NCBI RefSeq assembly: GCF_001931485.1
Contig: NZ_MSDV01000023.1
Coordinates: 124,001 to 188,000, forward strand
Length of the DNA: 64,000 nucleotides
Source: Burkholderia sp. SRS-W-2-2016
Lineage (GTDB): Bacteria; Pseudomonadota; Gammaproteobacteria; Burkholderiales; Burkholderiaceae
Direction: 5' to 3'
This document shows positions 8,626 through 17,311 of the stretch, piece by piece. How positions within the stretch are numbered: the stretch's first letter is position 1; every line of letters begins with the position of its first letter. Both the position numbers and the translations under genes were made by a program. Under the pieces are notes generated by a model. That model was not told the origin of the DNA, ran no database searches, and saw nothing but the letters and a program-made list of their open reading frames with translations.

Positions 8626-9386
8626 CGGCGGCGCGACGCGCGTGGCTGCGCGCGGCGGCCGCCGCCGCCTTTACTTCGACGCTGTGCGTGCTGGGCGCGT
8701 TGCCGGGCGCGGCGCGCGCGGCGAGCGAGCCCGGCACCGGCGACATCACGCCGGCCGAGCGGCTGATCTTCCTGACCGATCACCTGCATGGCGTCGCCGC
8801 GCAAACCGAACTCGACTACGCGTTTCTCGATTCCGCGCAGCCGTCGCACGCGGCCGACGTCGTCAAGGTGCTGGTGGTGAGCCCGGACAACGCGAAGGGC
8901 GACGCTAAGGTGTCGGACCATAGCGGCAACGTGAACCTGCCGATCGGCGGGCTGCAATGCAATCCGGCGATCATCTATTTTCTCGAGCACGACATCGCGG
9001 AGATGCAGGGCGCGACCGGCGGGCAGCGCCGCTATTTCCAGCAGCGTTTGCGTCTGGCGCTCGCCGCCGGGCCGAAGATCGAGAGCGTGCCGGGCCAGTT
9101 CGGCGGCAAGCAGGTGAACACGCGGCGGATCGTCGTGCAGCCGTATCTGCACGATCCGAACGCGGCGCGCTTCGAGCAGTTGACCGGCAAGCGCTATACG
9201 TTCGTGCTCGCCGACGACGTGCCCGGCCAGATCGTGCAGATTCGCACCGACGTGCCGGGGCCGAACAACGACTTCGCGCATCCGGCCCATAGCGAGACGC
9301 TGAGTTTCCAGTCGGCGCTGCGCAAGCTGCCGTCCGACGAAATGCCGGCGAAGCCGGCGGCGAACGCGCCGCGGGCGAGTCGCTAA
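8622..9386 (+). CDS. Unknown periplasmic protein coupled to xoxJ
   Basis: 254 residues with a clear Ala-rich signal peptide ending near residue 33. I do not recognise a domain. The mature part includes LIFLTDHLHGV, a DYAFLDS segment, LPIGGLQCNPAIIYFLEHDI and several His residues, and it ends in a Pro/Ala-rich tail. It overlaps xoxJ by four bases and lies inside the xox cluster, so a role in assembling or protecting XoxF, or in lanthanide or methanol handling, is possible but unproven. Codon use matches its neighbours. Confidence 0.75.
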   Translation: MTAARRAWLRAAAAAAFTSTLCVLGALPGAARAASEPGTGDITPAERLIFLTDHLHGVAAQTELDYAFLDSAQPSHAADVVKVLVVSPDNAKGDAKVSDHSGNVNLPIGGLQCNPAIIYFLEHDIAEMQGATGGQRRYFQQRLRLALAAGPKIESVPGQFGGKQVNTRRIVVQPYLHDPNAARFEQLTGKRYTFVLADDVPGQIVQIRTDVPGPNNDFAHPAHSETLSFQSALRKLPSDEMPAKPAANAPRASR

Positions 9387-9418
9387 GCACACCGTTTTCC
9401 TTCGCATGGAGCGCATGC

Positions 9419-9760
9419 ATGTTGATCGACACCAGGGACTACACACCGAAACTTCTCGAAGCCGTCGGCCAGCTCGGCGAGGCCGCGCCGGCCACGCTTG
9501 CGGGCTACAAGGCGCTGGACGGCGCCGCCGCCAAAGGCGGCCATCTCGACGCGAAAACGCGCGAGCTGATCGCGCTGGCGGTCGCGGTGACGACCCGTTG
9601 CGACGGCTGCATCGCCGTGCATAGCGCGGCCGCGGTGAAGGCGGGCGCGAGCCGCGACGAGGTGGCGGAGGCGTTGTCGGTGGCGATCGCATTGAATGCG
9701 GGCGCGGCCCTGGTCTATTCGGCGCGCGCGCTCGACGCGTTCGGTCAGCAAAGCGGCTAG
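9419..9760 (+). CDS. AhpD-like carboxymuconolactone decarboxylase family protein
   Basis: 113 residues. It carries the AhpD-type redox motif CDGC followed by His (Cys61, Cys64, His68) in the alpha-helical carboxymuconolactone decarboxylase fold. Members with this motif are mostly thiol-dependent peroxidases or disulfide reductases, not decarboxylases. It lies 32 bases after the unknown xox gene and 5 bases before the LysR gene. It may protect the periplasmic oxidation system or its cytosolic products from peroxide, but no partner is visible. Confidence 0.8.
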   Translation: MLIDTRDYTPKLLEAVGQLGEAAPATLAGYKALDGAAAKGGHLDAKTRELIALAVAVTTRCDGCIAVHSAAAVKAGASRDEVAEALSVAIALNAGAALVYSARALDAFGQQSG

Positions 9761-9765
9761 TCCCG

Positions 9766-10770
9766 ATGCAAAGCGCGCGTGCGGCGGCGAGCCGGATCAA
9801 GCTGAATTTCGTCCGCACGCTGACGCTGCGGCAGTTGCAGATCTTCGTGGTCGCGAGCCGCTATACGAGTTTCGCGCGCGCGGCGGAGGAGCTGCATCTG
9901 ACGCAGCCGGCGGTATCGATGCAGATTCATCAACTCGAAGACGCGGTCGGCCTGCGGCTGTTCGAGCGCGTCGCGCGCAAGCTCACGCTGACCGAGGCCG
10001 GCGAGATGCTGACTCATCACGCGAGCCGTATTCTCGGCGAGATCAAGGATGCCGAGGACGCGATGATGTCGCTGAAGCAGGCGGACAGCGGCTCGATCAA
10101 TGTCGGCATCGTCAGTTCCGCGACCTATTTCGCGCCGAAGCTGCTGGCGATGTATTCGCATCTTTATCCGAAGGTCGATATCCATTTCTCGGTCGGCAAT
10201 CGCGACGCGCTGCTGCGGCTATTGCAGGACAACGCGATCGATCTGGCGATCATGGGCCGGCCGCCGCCGGAACTCGACACCAACGCCGAGCCGCTCGCGA
10301 GCCATCCGCAGGTGCTGATCGCGCCATTGAGTCACCCGTTGCGCGGTGCGCGCCGCTTCGATCTTCAGGAGCTGCGCGGCGATACGTTTCTGTTGCGCGA
10401 ACCGGGCTCCGGCACGCGGATCGCCGCCGAGGCGATGTTCCGCCAGCATCTGTTCACGCCCGCTAAAACCGTCACGCTCGGCAGCAACGAGACGATCAAG
10501 CAGGCGGTGATGGCGGGGATGGGCGTGAGTCTGATTTCGCTGCATACGCTGCAACTGGAATTGCGCACCGGCGAGATCGCGGTGCTCGACGTGAACGGCA
10601 CGCCGATCGAGCGCACGTGGCAGATCGTGCATCTGCGCTCGAAGCAGTTGTCGCCGACCAGCATGATGTTCCGGCAGTTTCTGCTCGATCACGCGGCGCT
10701 GCATCTGGAGCAGGAATATGCGGCGTTTACCGGTGGTTTTGCGAAGGCGCCGGTCGGCGCGGAGCGGTAG
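9766..10770 (+). CDS. LysR-family regulator, CbbR-like
   Basis: 334 residues: an N-terminal winged helix (about residues 20-80, with the TSFARAAEELHLTQPAVSMQIHQLE pattern) and a C-terminal effector domain. The binding domain resembles CbbR-type regulators, which sense C1 or Calvin-cycle metabolites. Unlike most LysR genes it is not divergent from its target; it is co-directional inside the xox-mxa cluster, 5 bases after the AhpD-like gene. It could control this cluster or a distant carbon-fixation operon. Confidence 0.85.
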   Translation: MQSARAAASRIKLNFVRTLTLRQLQIFVVASRYTSFARAAEELHLTQPAVSMQIHQLEDAVGLRLFERVARKLTLTEAGEMLTHHASRILGEIKDAEDAMMSLKQADSGSINVGIVSSATYFAPKLLAMYSHLYPKVDIHFSVGNRDALLRLLQDNAIDLAIMGRPPPELDTNAEPLASHPQVLIAPLSHPLRGARRFDLQELRGDTFLLREPGSGTRIAAEAMFRQHLFTPAKTVTLGSNETIKQAVMAGMGVSLISLHTLQLELRTGEIAVLDVNGTPIERTWQIVHLRSKQLSPTSMMFRQFLLDHAALHLEQEYAAFTGGFAKAPVGAER

Positions 10771-10774
10771 CGCG

Positions 10775-11362
10775 ATGCCGGGCGGGCTTTCGTTTTGGTT
10801 TTCGTGTTGGTTTTGCGTGGCGGCGGTTGCGCGCCGGGCGGCGCGTGGGGTTGCGATGCTTTGCGTGAGCGTGGCGGCAATGTTCGCGTTGTACGCAGCG
10901 CCGGCGCAAGCCGAAGCGGTTTCCATCGCGGTGCTGAACTGCGCTCTGATCGACGATAACGCCGCCTATAACGATGCCGAGATCAATCGCCAGCAGGCCG
11001 CGCGCATCGAGATGGTCAGCCACGCGGTGCGCGCGCAACTCGATGCGAGCCAGCGTTATCGCGTTGCCGACAACAGCCGTGCGGCCGAACTGATCGCGAA
11101 GCTCGGCGCGGGCCAGGATCTCACCACTTGCGACGGCTGCGCACGGCAAGTCGGTCGCGCGCTCGGCGTCGAACAGGTCGGGCTCTGCTGGGTGCAGAAA
11201 GTCAGCAACCTGATCCTGAATCTGAACCTGCGCGTCGAAGACGTCGCGAGCGGCAAGACGTTGTTTCAGCGCTCGGTCGATATTCGCGGCAATACGGATC
11301 TGTCGTGGCAGCGCGGGGCGAGTGCGTTGGTGGCCTTGCTGACGGGCGTCGCCACGCACTGA
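10775..11362 (+). CDS. DUF2380/DUF3280-type protein of methylotrophy clusters
   Basis: 195 residues from 10775, or 168 from the in-frame ATG at 10856 (MLCVSVAAMFALYAAPAQA), which gives a neater signal peptide. The mature part shows VSIAVLNCALIDD, CDGCARQVGRALG, QKVSNLILNLNLRVEDV and SVDIRGNTD, a pattern I associate with DUF2380/DUF3280 proteins beside methanol dehydrogenase genes. It is periplasmic by prediction and of unknown function. It lies between the LysR gene and the moxR-mxa operon. Confidence 0.75.
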   Translation: MPGGLSFWFSCWFCVAAVARRAARGVAMLCVSVAAMFALYAAPAQAEAVSIAVLNCALIDDNAAYNDAEINRQQAARIEMVSHAVRAQLDASQRYRVADNSRAAELIAKLGAGQDLTTCDGCARQVGRALGVEQVGLCWVQKVSNLILNLNLRVEDVASGKTLFQRSVDIRGNTDLSWQRGASALVALLTGVATH

Positions 11363-11611
11363 GCGTCGCGACGCGTGGCCGGCGCGAATCGGTACACGCA
11401 CCACCACGTCGGCTTTCTCGTCGCCGATGGCACAGTCTGTCTCCAACGTCCGTGACAGCCTGCCAACGCAACGCCTTTGATCAAGCCCCGCACGTACGTT
11501 CGCATCATCGGCACAAAGCATGCTTTAGCACAACGCTGGCGAATCAGAGGCGCGTCGACATTCGCGCGACGCGCACCACAACGCCCACTACCAGCGAAGG
11601 GGAGCGCAACG

Positions 11612-12634
11612 ATGGTTTCCGCCGAACAGCTTCAGGACTGGCGTGCTCACGCCGAGCAGATCGAAACCGAAGTCGCGCGGGTCGTGGTCGGTCAGCAGCA
11701 CACGCTGCGGCTCATCAACGTCGCGCTGTTCGCGCGCGGTCACGTGTTGCTCGAAGGCGGCGTCGGGGTCGGCAAGACCACCGTGTTGCGCGCGTTCGCG
11801 CGGGTGGTCGGCGGCGACTTCGAGCGGGTTGAAGGCACGATCGATCTGATGCCGGGCGACCTCGTCTATCACACCTATGTCGACGTCGACGGCAAGCCGC
11901 GCATCGAGCCCGGCCCGCTGCTGCGTCACGGCGAGCAGCTGACCACGTTCTTCTTCAACGAGATCAATCGCGCGCGTCCGCAGGTGCAGTCGCTGCTGTT
12001 GCGCGCGATGGCCGAGCGCTCGGTGTGGGCGTTCGGCCGCGAGCATCGCTTTCCGCACATGACCGTGTTCGCCGACCGCAACAAGGTCGAGAAGGAAGAG
12101 ACTTTCGAGCTGGCGTCGGCGGCGCGCGACCGCTTCCTGTTCGAGCTGAACATGCCGACCCCGGACGAAGCCGACGCGCGCCGCGCGCTGGTGTTCGATA
12201 CGCGCTTTCACGACGTCGACGGACTGCTCGCGCAGCTGACCCCGTCGATCGTGCCGTGGGAACAGCTGAACCGGATCGGCGCGGCGATCCAGCAGGGCGT
12301 GCAGGCGAGCGAGACGATCGAGCGCTACGTGCTCGATATCTGGCAGGCGACCGAAACGCCGGCGCGCTTCGGCATTGCGCTCGACGGCGTCGATATGGAG
12401 CAGCTGATTCTCGCCGGCGCAAGTCCGCGCGGAATGAGCGCGTTGCTGCGGGCCGCGCGTGTAGTCGCGTGGCTCGCGGGCAGAACCCATCTGCTGCCCG
12501 AGGACATTCACGAAGTGCTGCTGCCGGCGCTCGGTCACCGGGTGTTCTTCACGCCGATCTACGAGCTGCGCCGTCACGAGCTGGCCGAAGCGCTGATCGC
12601 GCAGATCAAGGCCACGGTCGCGGTGCCGCGCTGA
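11612..12634 (+). CDS. mxaR: MoxR-type AAA+ ATPase
   Basis: 340 residues from the ATG at 11612, which has an AAGGGGAG ribosome site; a longer in-frame start at 11477 lacks one. Walker A is GGVGVGKT at 49-56 and Walker B is FFFNEINRA. MoxR ATPases work with von Willebrand A proteins as metal-insertion or maturation chaperones. This one heads the run mxaS-A-C-K-L, the set needed in classical methylotrophs to load metal into methanol dehydrogenase. Here the only dehydrogenase nearby is XoxF. Confidence 0.9.
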   Translation: MVSAEQLQDWRAHAEQIETEVARVVVGQQHTLRLINVALFARGHVLLEGGVGVGKTTVLRAFARVVGGDFERVEGTIDLMPGDLVYHTYVDVDGKPRIEPGPLLRHGEQLTTFFFNEINRARPQVQSLLLRAMAERSVWAFGREHRFPHMTVFADRNKVEKEETFELASAARDRFLFELNMPTPDEADARRALVFDTRFHDVDGLLAQLTPSIVPWEQLNRIGAAIQQGVQASETIERYVLDIWQATETPARFGIALDGVDMEQLILAGASPRGMSALLRAARVVAWLAGRTHLLPEDIHEVLLPALGHRVFFTPIYELRRHELAEALIAQIKATVAVPR

Positions 12635-12656
12635 ATGTCGGGATAACTGAACGATC

Positions 12657-13520
12657 ATGAACGGCACCGCCGAATTCCACTACCGTCTGCCGATGCGCGC
12701 GGCCGGCGCGCGGCCCGGCTCGCATCCGGGCGCGAGCTTCGGCTCGGGCCAGCAGTTCGCGATGCACGGCCGCCTGTTCGACTACCCCGATCCGCGCCGG
12801 CTCGATCTGCGCGCGAGCCTGCGCGCGGCGCGCTCCGAGTGGCTGGTGCGGGTGCATCTGCAACGGGTCGCGGTGCAGGTGGTCCCGATCGTCGATGTGT
12901 CGGCGTCGATGCAGTTCGGCCGGCGCCGCGCGAAGCTGCAAGTCGCCGCGGACTTTATCGAAGCGCTCGGCCATAGCGCGTTCCGGGTCGGCGACCGGCT
13001 CGGCATGATGGCCTTCGACACCCGCGAACGCGACGACCTGTTCATGCCGCCGCGCACCGGCCGCGGCACCGGCCATCTGCTCGCGACGATGCTGCGCGGT
13101 TGCGAGAGCCGGCCTGCCGGCAGCGGCGCGGTGGAAGGCTTGCGGCGCTGCGCGGTGCGGCTCGCCGGCCGCCAGGCGCTGGTGTTCGTCGTCTCCGATT
13201 TCCATTGGCCGCTCGCGCAACTGGCGCCGGTGCTCGACATGCTGGTGCATGCGTGCGTGGTGCCGGTGGTTGTGTGGGACGAAGCGGAGACCGCGCCGCC
13301 GCGCCGCGCGCAACTGCTGGCGGTCAACGATGCGGAGTCCGGCGAGGAGCGCCGCGTGTGGCTGAGCCGCGCGATGCGCGAGCGCTGGCGCGACGGCGTC
13401 GCGAAGCGGCGCGACGAACTCGGTGCGCTGTTCGGTGCGCGCGGGATGCGGCCGTTCTATCTGGAAGGCGAGTTCGATCCGGAAGCGATGTCGCGGTACT
13501 TCCTGGAGATGACGGTATGA
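12657..13520 (+). CDS. mxaS: MxaS, DUF58-family protein
   Basis: 287 residues, cytoplasmic, with a DUF58 region and a metal-site-like DVSAS at residues 80-84, the DxSxS start of a von Willebrand A fold. MxaS belongs to the MoxR-linked chaperone set for methanol dehydrogenase metal insertion. It starts 22 bases after moxR and overlaps mxaA by four bases (ATGA). No transmembrane segment is obvious. Confidence 0.87.
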   Translation: MNGTAEFHYRLPMRAAGARPGSHPGASFGSGQQFAMHGRLFDYPDPRRLDLRASLRAARSEWLVRVHLQRVAVQVVPIVDVSASMQFGRRRAKLQVAADFIEALGHSAFRVGDRLGMMAFDTRERDDLFMPPRTGRGTGHLLATMLRGCESRPAGSGAVEGLRRCAVRLAGRQALVFVVSDFHWPLAQLAPVLDMLVHACVVPVVVWDEAETAPPRRAQLLAVNDAESGEERRVWLSRAMRERWRDGVAKRRDELGALFGARGMRPFYLEGEFDPEAMSRYFLEMTV

Positions 13521-14449
13521 GTGCGCGGCGGCGGTGGGGGCGCTTCGTGGGTTCCGGCGCGGCGGCCGCGGGCGCGCTTGCGGTTGTCTTTGCCATCGCC
13601 TGTGCGTTTGCCTTTATGCCCACCGCCGTCGCGGCGGCCCCGCTGCCCGCGACCGTGCAGGAGCCGCGCGCGTTCGGCTACACGCTCGGCGATGTGTTGA
13701 TCCAGCGCGTGCTGCTGCAGGCGAACGGCCAGAACCTCGACGCGGTCGCGCCGCCGTCGGTCGGCCGCACTGGCCTGTGGCTCGAACGCCGGCCGGTGTC
13801 GCTCGAAACCGATGCGGACGGCCGCACGTGGATGGTGATCGCGTATCAGGTCGTCAATGCGCCGCAGACGCTCACGCAGATCGCGTTGCCCGCGTTGACG
13901 CTGAGCTCGGCGAGCGGCACGCAATTGCAGGTCGCCGAATGGCCGGCCAGCATCGGCCCGCTGACGCCGCCGAGCGCGTTCGCGAGCGGCGATCTGCTGC
14001 CGTTGCGCCCGGATCGCGCGGCGCCGCCGCTGCAAACCGCCGGCTGGCGCCGGCAGATCGCGTGGTCGCTCGGGCTGCTGCTCGTCAGCGTGCTCGCGTG
14101 GGCCGGCTGGTGGGGGTGGCGCAACCGGCGCGAGTCGGCGCGGCTGCCGTTCGCGCGCGCGTGGCGGCAGATGCAGCGCGTGCCGGACCCGCAGGCGGCG
14201 GCATCGAGCGATGCCTGGTTGTGCGTGCATCGCGCGCTGAACGAAGCGGCCGGCCAGGTCGTGCATGCGGGATCGCTGGCCGCGTTGCTGACGCGCGCGC
14301 CGTATCTGCAACCGTTGCGCGCGCAACTCGAACATTTCTATCGGGTGTCGTCCGAGCGCTTTTTCGCGCCCGCGCCGGGCGCCGCCGAGTTTCCGTTGCA
14401 GGCGCTCAGCCGCGCGCTGTACCGGGCCGAACGGCGTCACCAGCAATGA
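13517..14449 (+). CDS. mxaA: MxaA, membrane-anchored MDH maturation protein
   Basis: 310 residues. An N-terminal signal or anchor segment (about residues 15-40) is followed by a periplasmic domain, one transmembrane helix at about 178-197 (WSLGLLLVSVLAWAGWWGW) and a cytoplasmic tail. MxaA is required with MxaC/K/L for metal insertion into methanol dehydrogenase. Overlaps of four bases at both ends indicate tight translational coupling. A longer frame (13534-15432) reading into mxaC is frame-shifted and false in its first third. Confidence 0.87.
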   Translation: MSARRRWGRFVGSGAAAAGALAVVFAIACAFAFMPTAVAAAPLPATVQEPRAFGYTLGDVLIQRVLLQANGQNLDAVAPPSVGRTGLWLERRPVSLETDADGRTWMVIAYQVVNAPQTLTQIALPALTLSSASGTQLQVAEWPASIGPLTPPSAFASGDLLPLRPDRAAPPLQTAGWRRQIAWSLGLLLVSVLAWAGWWGWRNRRESARLPFARAWRQMQRVPDPQAAASSDAWLCVHRALNEAAGQVVHAGSLAALLTRAPYLQPLRAQLEHFYRVSSERFFAPAPGAAEFPLQALSRALYRAERRHQQ

Positions 14450-15432
14450 GCCGGCCCTTCGATTTCGTGTTTCCGTGGCTGCTGCTTCTGCTGCCGCTCG
14501 CGCTGCTGCCGCTGCTGCGCAGGCGCAGCGATACGCTGGTGTTCGCGAGCGTCGCGTGGCTGCCGACCGATCATCTCGGACGCTGGGCCAGCTGGCTCGA
14601 ACGCGGCTGCGCGGTGCTGTCGATCGCGGCGATCGTGGTCGGGCTCGCCGGACCCGGACGTTCGCAACTGCAGGTGGTCCGCACCGGCAGCGGCGCGCAG
14701 ATCCTCGTGCTGATGGACCGCAGCGCGAGCATGGACGAGCCGATGGGCAGCAAGGGCGTCGAGTCGCCGCGCGGCGATTCGAAGAACAAGGTCGCGCGCG
14801 CCGCGCTGACGCGCTTCGTCGAGTTGCGGCCCAACGACCGGCTCGCGCTGATGATGTTCGGCACCAGCCCGGTGCTGGCGATGCCGTTCACGTACAACCA
14901 TCGGGTGATCGATGCGGCGATCGCGGCGACGGCGATCGGCCGCGGGATGCCCGACACCGAACTCGATCGCGGGATGCTGGCCGCGCTCGAACAGTTCGAC
15001 GATCAGCCGAGCTCGGGGCGTCGCGCGATCGTGCTGGTGTCGGACGGCGGCGCGCGGCTCGAACCGGACGTGCAGCGGCGCATTCAGACCGCGCTGCAAC
15101 GGCAGAATATTTCGCTCTACTTCATCTATTTGCGTAGCAGCGTCTACAGCCCCGATCTGAACGCGCGGCTGCCGGCCAGCGAAAGTTCGGCCGAAGCCGA
15201 GTTGCATCGCTTCTTTCTGACGCTTCGCACCCCTTACCGGCTGTTCCAGGCCGAGGACGCGAAGGGGATGATGGCGGCGATCGCCGAGATCAACCGCCAG
15301 CAGAACGCGACCACCACGTTCATCGAGCATCTGCCGCGCCAGGATCTGAGCCCGTATTGCTTCGCGCTCGCGCTGCTGTGCTCGGCGCTGCTGGTGCTGC
15401 TGCACACGTTCCAGGTAAGGAGTTGGGCATGA
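14446..15432 (+). CDS. mxaC: MxaC, von Willebrand A membrane protein
   Basis: 328 residues. Hydrophobic helices lie at about 8-24 and 54-70. A von Willebrand A domain then begins with the metal-binding motif DRSAS at 91-95, and a C-terminal helix lies near residues 303-322. This BatA-like topology is typical of MxaC. It partners with the MoxR ATPase and MxaL in methanol dehydrogenase maturation. It starts inside mxaA (ATGA) and its stop overlaps mxaK. Confidence 0.88.
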   Translation: MSRPFDFVFPWLLLLLPLALLPLLRRRSDTLVFASVAWLPTDHLGRWASWLERGCAVLSIAAIVVGLAGPGRSQLQVVRTGSGAQILVLMDRSASMDEPMGSKGVESPRGDSKNKVARAALTRFVELRPNDRLALMMFGTSPVLAMPFTYNHRVIDAAIAATAIGRGMPDTELDRGMLAALEQFDDQPSSGRRAIVLVSDGGARLEPDVQRRIQTALQRQNISLYFIYLRSSVYSPDLNARLPASESSAEAELHRFFLTLRTPYRLFQAEDAKGMMAAIAEINRQQNATTTFIEHLPRQDLSPYCFALALLCSALLVLLHTFQVRSWA

Positions 15433-15986
15433 AGCGCGCGCTGATACACGCGATGTTCGGCGGCGTCGCCGTGGCTTGCGCGGTGTGGGCCGCGTATGGC
15501 TGGGCGCGTCTGCAACGGGCCGAGCGGATCAACGCGGCCGTTGTCGCGGCGAGCACGCCGCATGCGGACCCGCGCAACGATCGCGCCGCCGATGACGCCA
15601 GCCAGGTGCAACTGGCGCGTGCAATTGCGTTGTCGAAAGCGGGCTCTTACGAGCAGGCGGCGCGGCTTTATAACGGTCTGGTTCGCGAGGGCGGGCGGCT
15701 CGACGAGGTCGGCCGCGCGGCGCTGTTCGATCTCGGCAACCTGTATTTGCGCGAGGGCAGCAGCGACGGCAGCGCGCAGGCGCTGAAGTCGCTCGCGATG
15801 ATCGGCGAGGCGAAGGCGCGCTACCGGCTCGTGCTGCGCGCGGCGCCCGACGACTGGGACGCGCGCTACAACCTCGAACGCGCGCTGTGGCTCGCGCCGG
15901 AAACCGGCGCCGCGCTCGAACGCCCGGACGTGAAGGAGCAGCACGGCGTCAAGCTGCGCGGCGCGCAGAGCCAGGATCTGCCATGA
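15429..15986 (+). CDS. mxaK: MxaK, TPR-like membrane protein
   Basis: 185 residues with an N-terminal membrane anchor (about residues 5-25) and a helical tetratricopeptide-like domain (AIALSKAGSYEQAARLYNGL, then NLYLREG and YRLVLRAAPDDWDARYNLE). It is the expected MxaK partner between MxaC and MxaL. Overlaps with both neighbours are four bases. The likely role is scaffolding of the Mxa membrane complex. Confidence 0.85.
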   Translation: MKRALIHAMFGGVAVACAVWAAYGWARLQRAERINAAVVAASTPHADPRNDRAADDASQVQLARAIALSKAGSYEQAARLYNGLVREGGRLDEVGRAALFDLGNLYLREGSSDGSAQALKSLAMIGEAKARYRLVLRAAPDDWDARYNLERALWLAPETGAALERPDVKEQHGVKLRGAQSQDLP

Positions 15987-16993
15987 GGAGCCCGCGGCGT
16001 GGCGGCGGCGATAGCGGTAGCGGCGGCATCGCCAGATGGCGGCAATGGTCGACGCCGCTCGCGCTGGCCGCGCTGATCGCGGCGGTCGCGATGCCGGACG
16101 TGACGCTGCCGCGCGACACGTACGACTACATCGTGTCGTTCGACATCACCCAGAGCATGGATGTCGAGGACGTGCTGCTCAACGGCGCGCCGCTGAGCCG
16201 GCTGAGGTTCGCGCAGGCCGCGATGCACGATGCGCTCGGCCGCTTGCCGTGCGGCTCGAAGGTCGGCTGGAGCGTGTTCACCGGGCAGCAGACCCTGCTG
16301 CTGCTGCCGCCGGTGGAGGTGTGCGACAACTACGATGCGCTGCTCGGGTCGCTCGACGGCATCGACGGACGGATGCGCTGGACCAACTGGAGCCGGATTG
16401 CCGAGGGCGGTCTTTACTCGGCGGTGCGGGTCGCGCAGGGCGTCGGCGACGGCGCGGCGATCGTGTTCGTCACCGATGGGCAGGAGGCGCCGCCGGTCGC
16501 GGCATCGCGCGCGCTGATGCCGGACATCAATGCCGCGCGCATCAAGGGCTGGCTGATCGGCGTGGGCGGCGACCAGCCGGCCGCGATTCCGAAGAGCGAC
16601 GCGGACGGCAGGCGGATCGGCTACTGGCAGGCCGGCGACGTGATCCAGGTGCCGACCGTGCCGGGCGCCGCGGTGCAGGAGGACTCGCACGAGGAGCTGT
16701 CGCAGTTGCGCGGGCAGTATCTGGCGTCGGTGGCGTCGCAAACGGGCTTCGACTATCGGCGCTTGTGGGCCGCGACGACGCTCGGCGACGCGCTGCTCGA
16801 TGCGCGCTTCGTTCGTCGCGAACCGGTGCCGACCGATTTGCGCTGGGCGCCGGCGTTGCTCGCGTTGCTGTTGCTGGTCGCGCGCTTCGTACCCGATGTG
16901 GCCTGGCAGTGGTTGAGCGCATGGCCGCGACGGATTCGAACGGCAGTTTGGCGTGTGCCGCGGATGTCGAACGGGCGGCCGCGCGTCGAATGA
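15983..16993 (+). CDS. mxaL: MxaL, von Willebrand A membrane protein
   Basis: 336 residues. After an N-terminal helix (about 24-38) comes a von Willebrand A domain with the metal motif DITQS at 54-58 and FVTDGQEAPP further on. A C-terminal helix (about 295-312) anchors it. It is last in the moxR-mxaS-A-C-K-L operon. MxaL is a known determinant of calcium insertion in classical methanol dehydrogenase; its target here is presumably XoxF. Confidence 0.87.
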   Translation: MRSPRRGGGDSGSGGIARWRQWSTPLALAALIAAVAMPDVTLPRDTYDYIVSFDITQSMDVEDVLLNGAPLSRLRFAQAAMHDALGRLPCGSKVGWSVFTGQQTLLLLPPVEVCDNYDALLGSLDGIDGRMRWTNWSRIAEGGLYSAVRVAQGVGDGAAIVFVTDGQEAPPVAASRALMPDINAARIKGWLIGVGGDQPAAIPKSDADGRRIGYWQAGDVIQVPTVPGAAVQEDSHEELSQLRGQYLASVASQTGFDYRRLWAATTLGDALLDARFVRREPVPTDLRWAPALLALLLLVARFVPDVAWQWLSAWPRRIRTAVWRVPRMSNGRPRVE

Positions 16994-17311
16994 AACGTTT
17001 CTCCAGCAAAGGTTGACTCTGCAACCATGGACTGTTGCAACGATGCGACGCGACTACGCTGCAAGACTTGCCGGGCGTGAGCCGCTCGAGGGTATCGGGC
17101 TCGCCGTCCGCCGGTCATTTATTCCCTGAAAGCGCTTCCGGTGGATGAGGCCGCTCCGCTGTACTCGCGAGCGCGCGCGATACCTCACACTTTGACCTAC
17201 CGTTGCGCAAATCGCTGACTACAATGAGTGAATGCCGGTGCAGCGGCGGGGAGGCCTGTTCAGCCAGGACGGATAGGCAAATGAGGTTGCACTCCTTTAC
17301 TGGAGGCATGG
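16994..17311. other. Intergenic stretch after the mxa operon
   Basis: 318 bases with no supported gene. Just after mxaL there is a weak GGTTG/CAACC inverted repeat near 17011-17026. A TGGAGG ribosome site near the right end serves the gene at 17312. A small open frame from 17203 runs across that gene in another frame and is not supported. Confidence 0.4.

Noticed and set aside
13534..15432. 632-residue frame reading from mxaA into mxaC as a possible fusion
   Set aside because: Only the part from 14446 is MxaC; the first third is a frame-shifted reading of mxaA without family resemblance.
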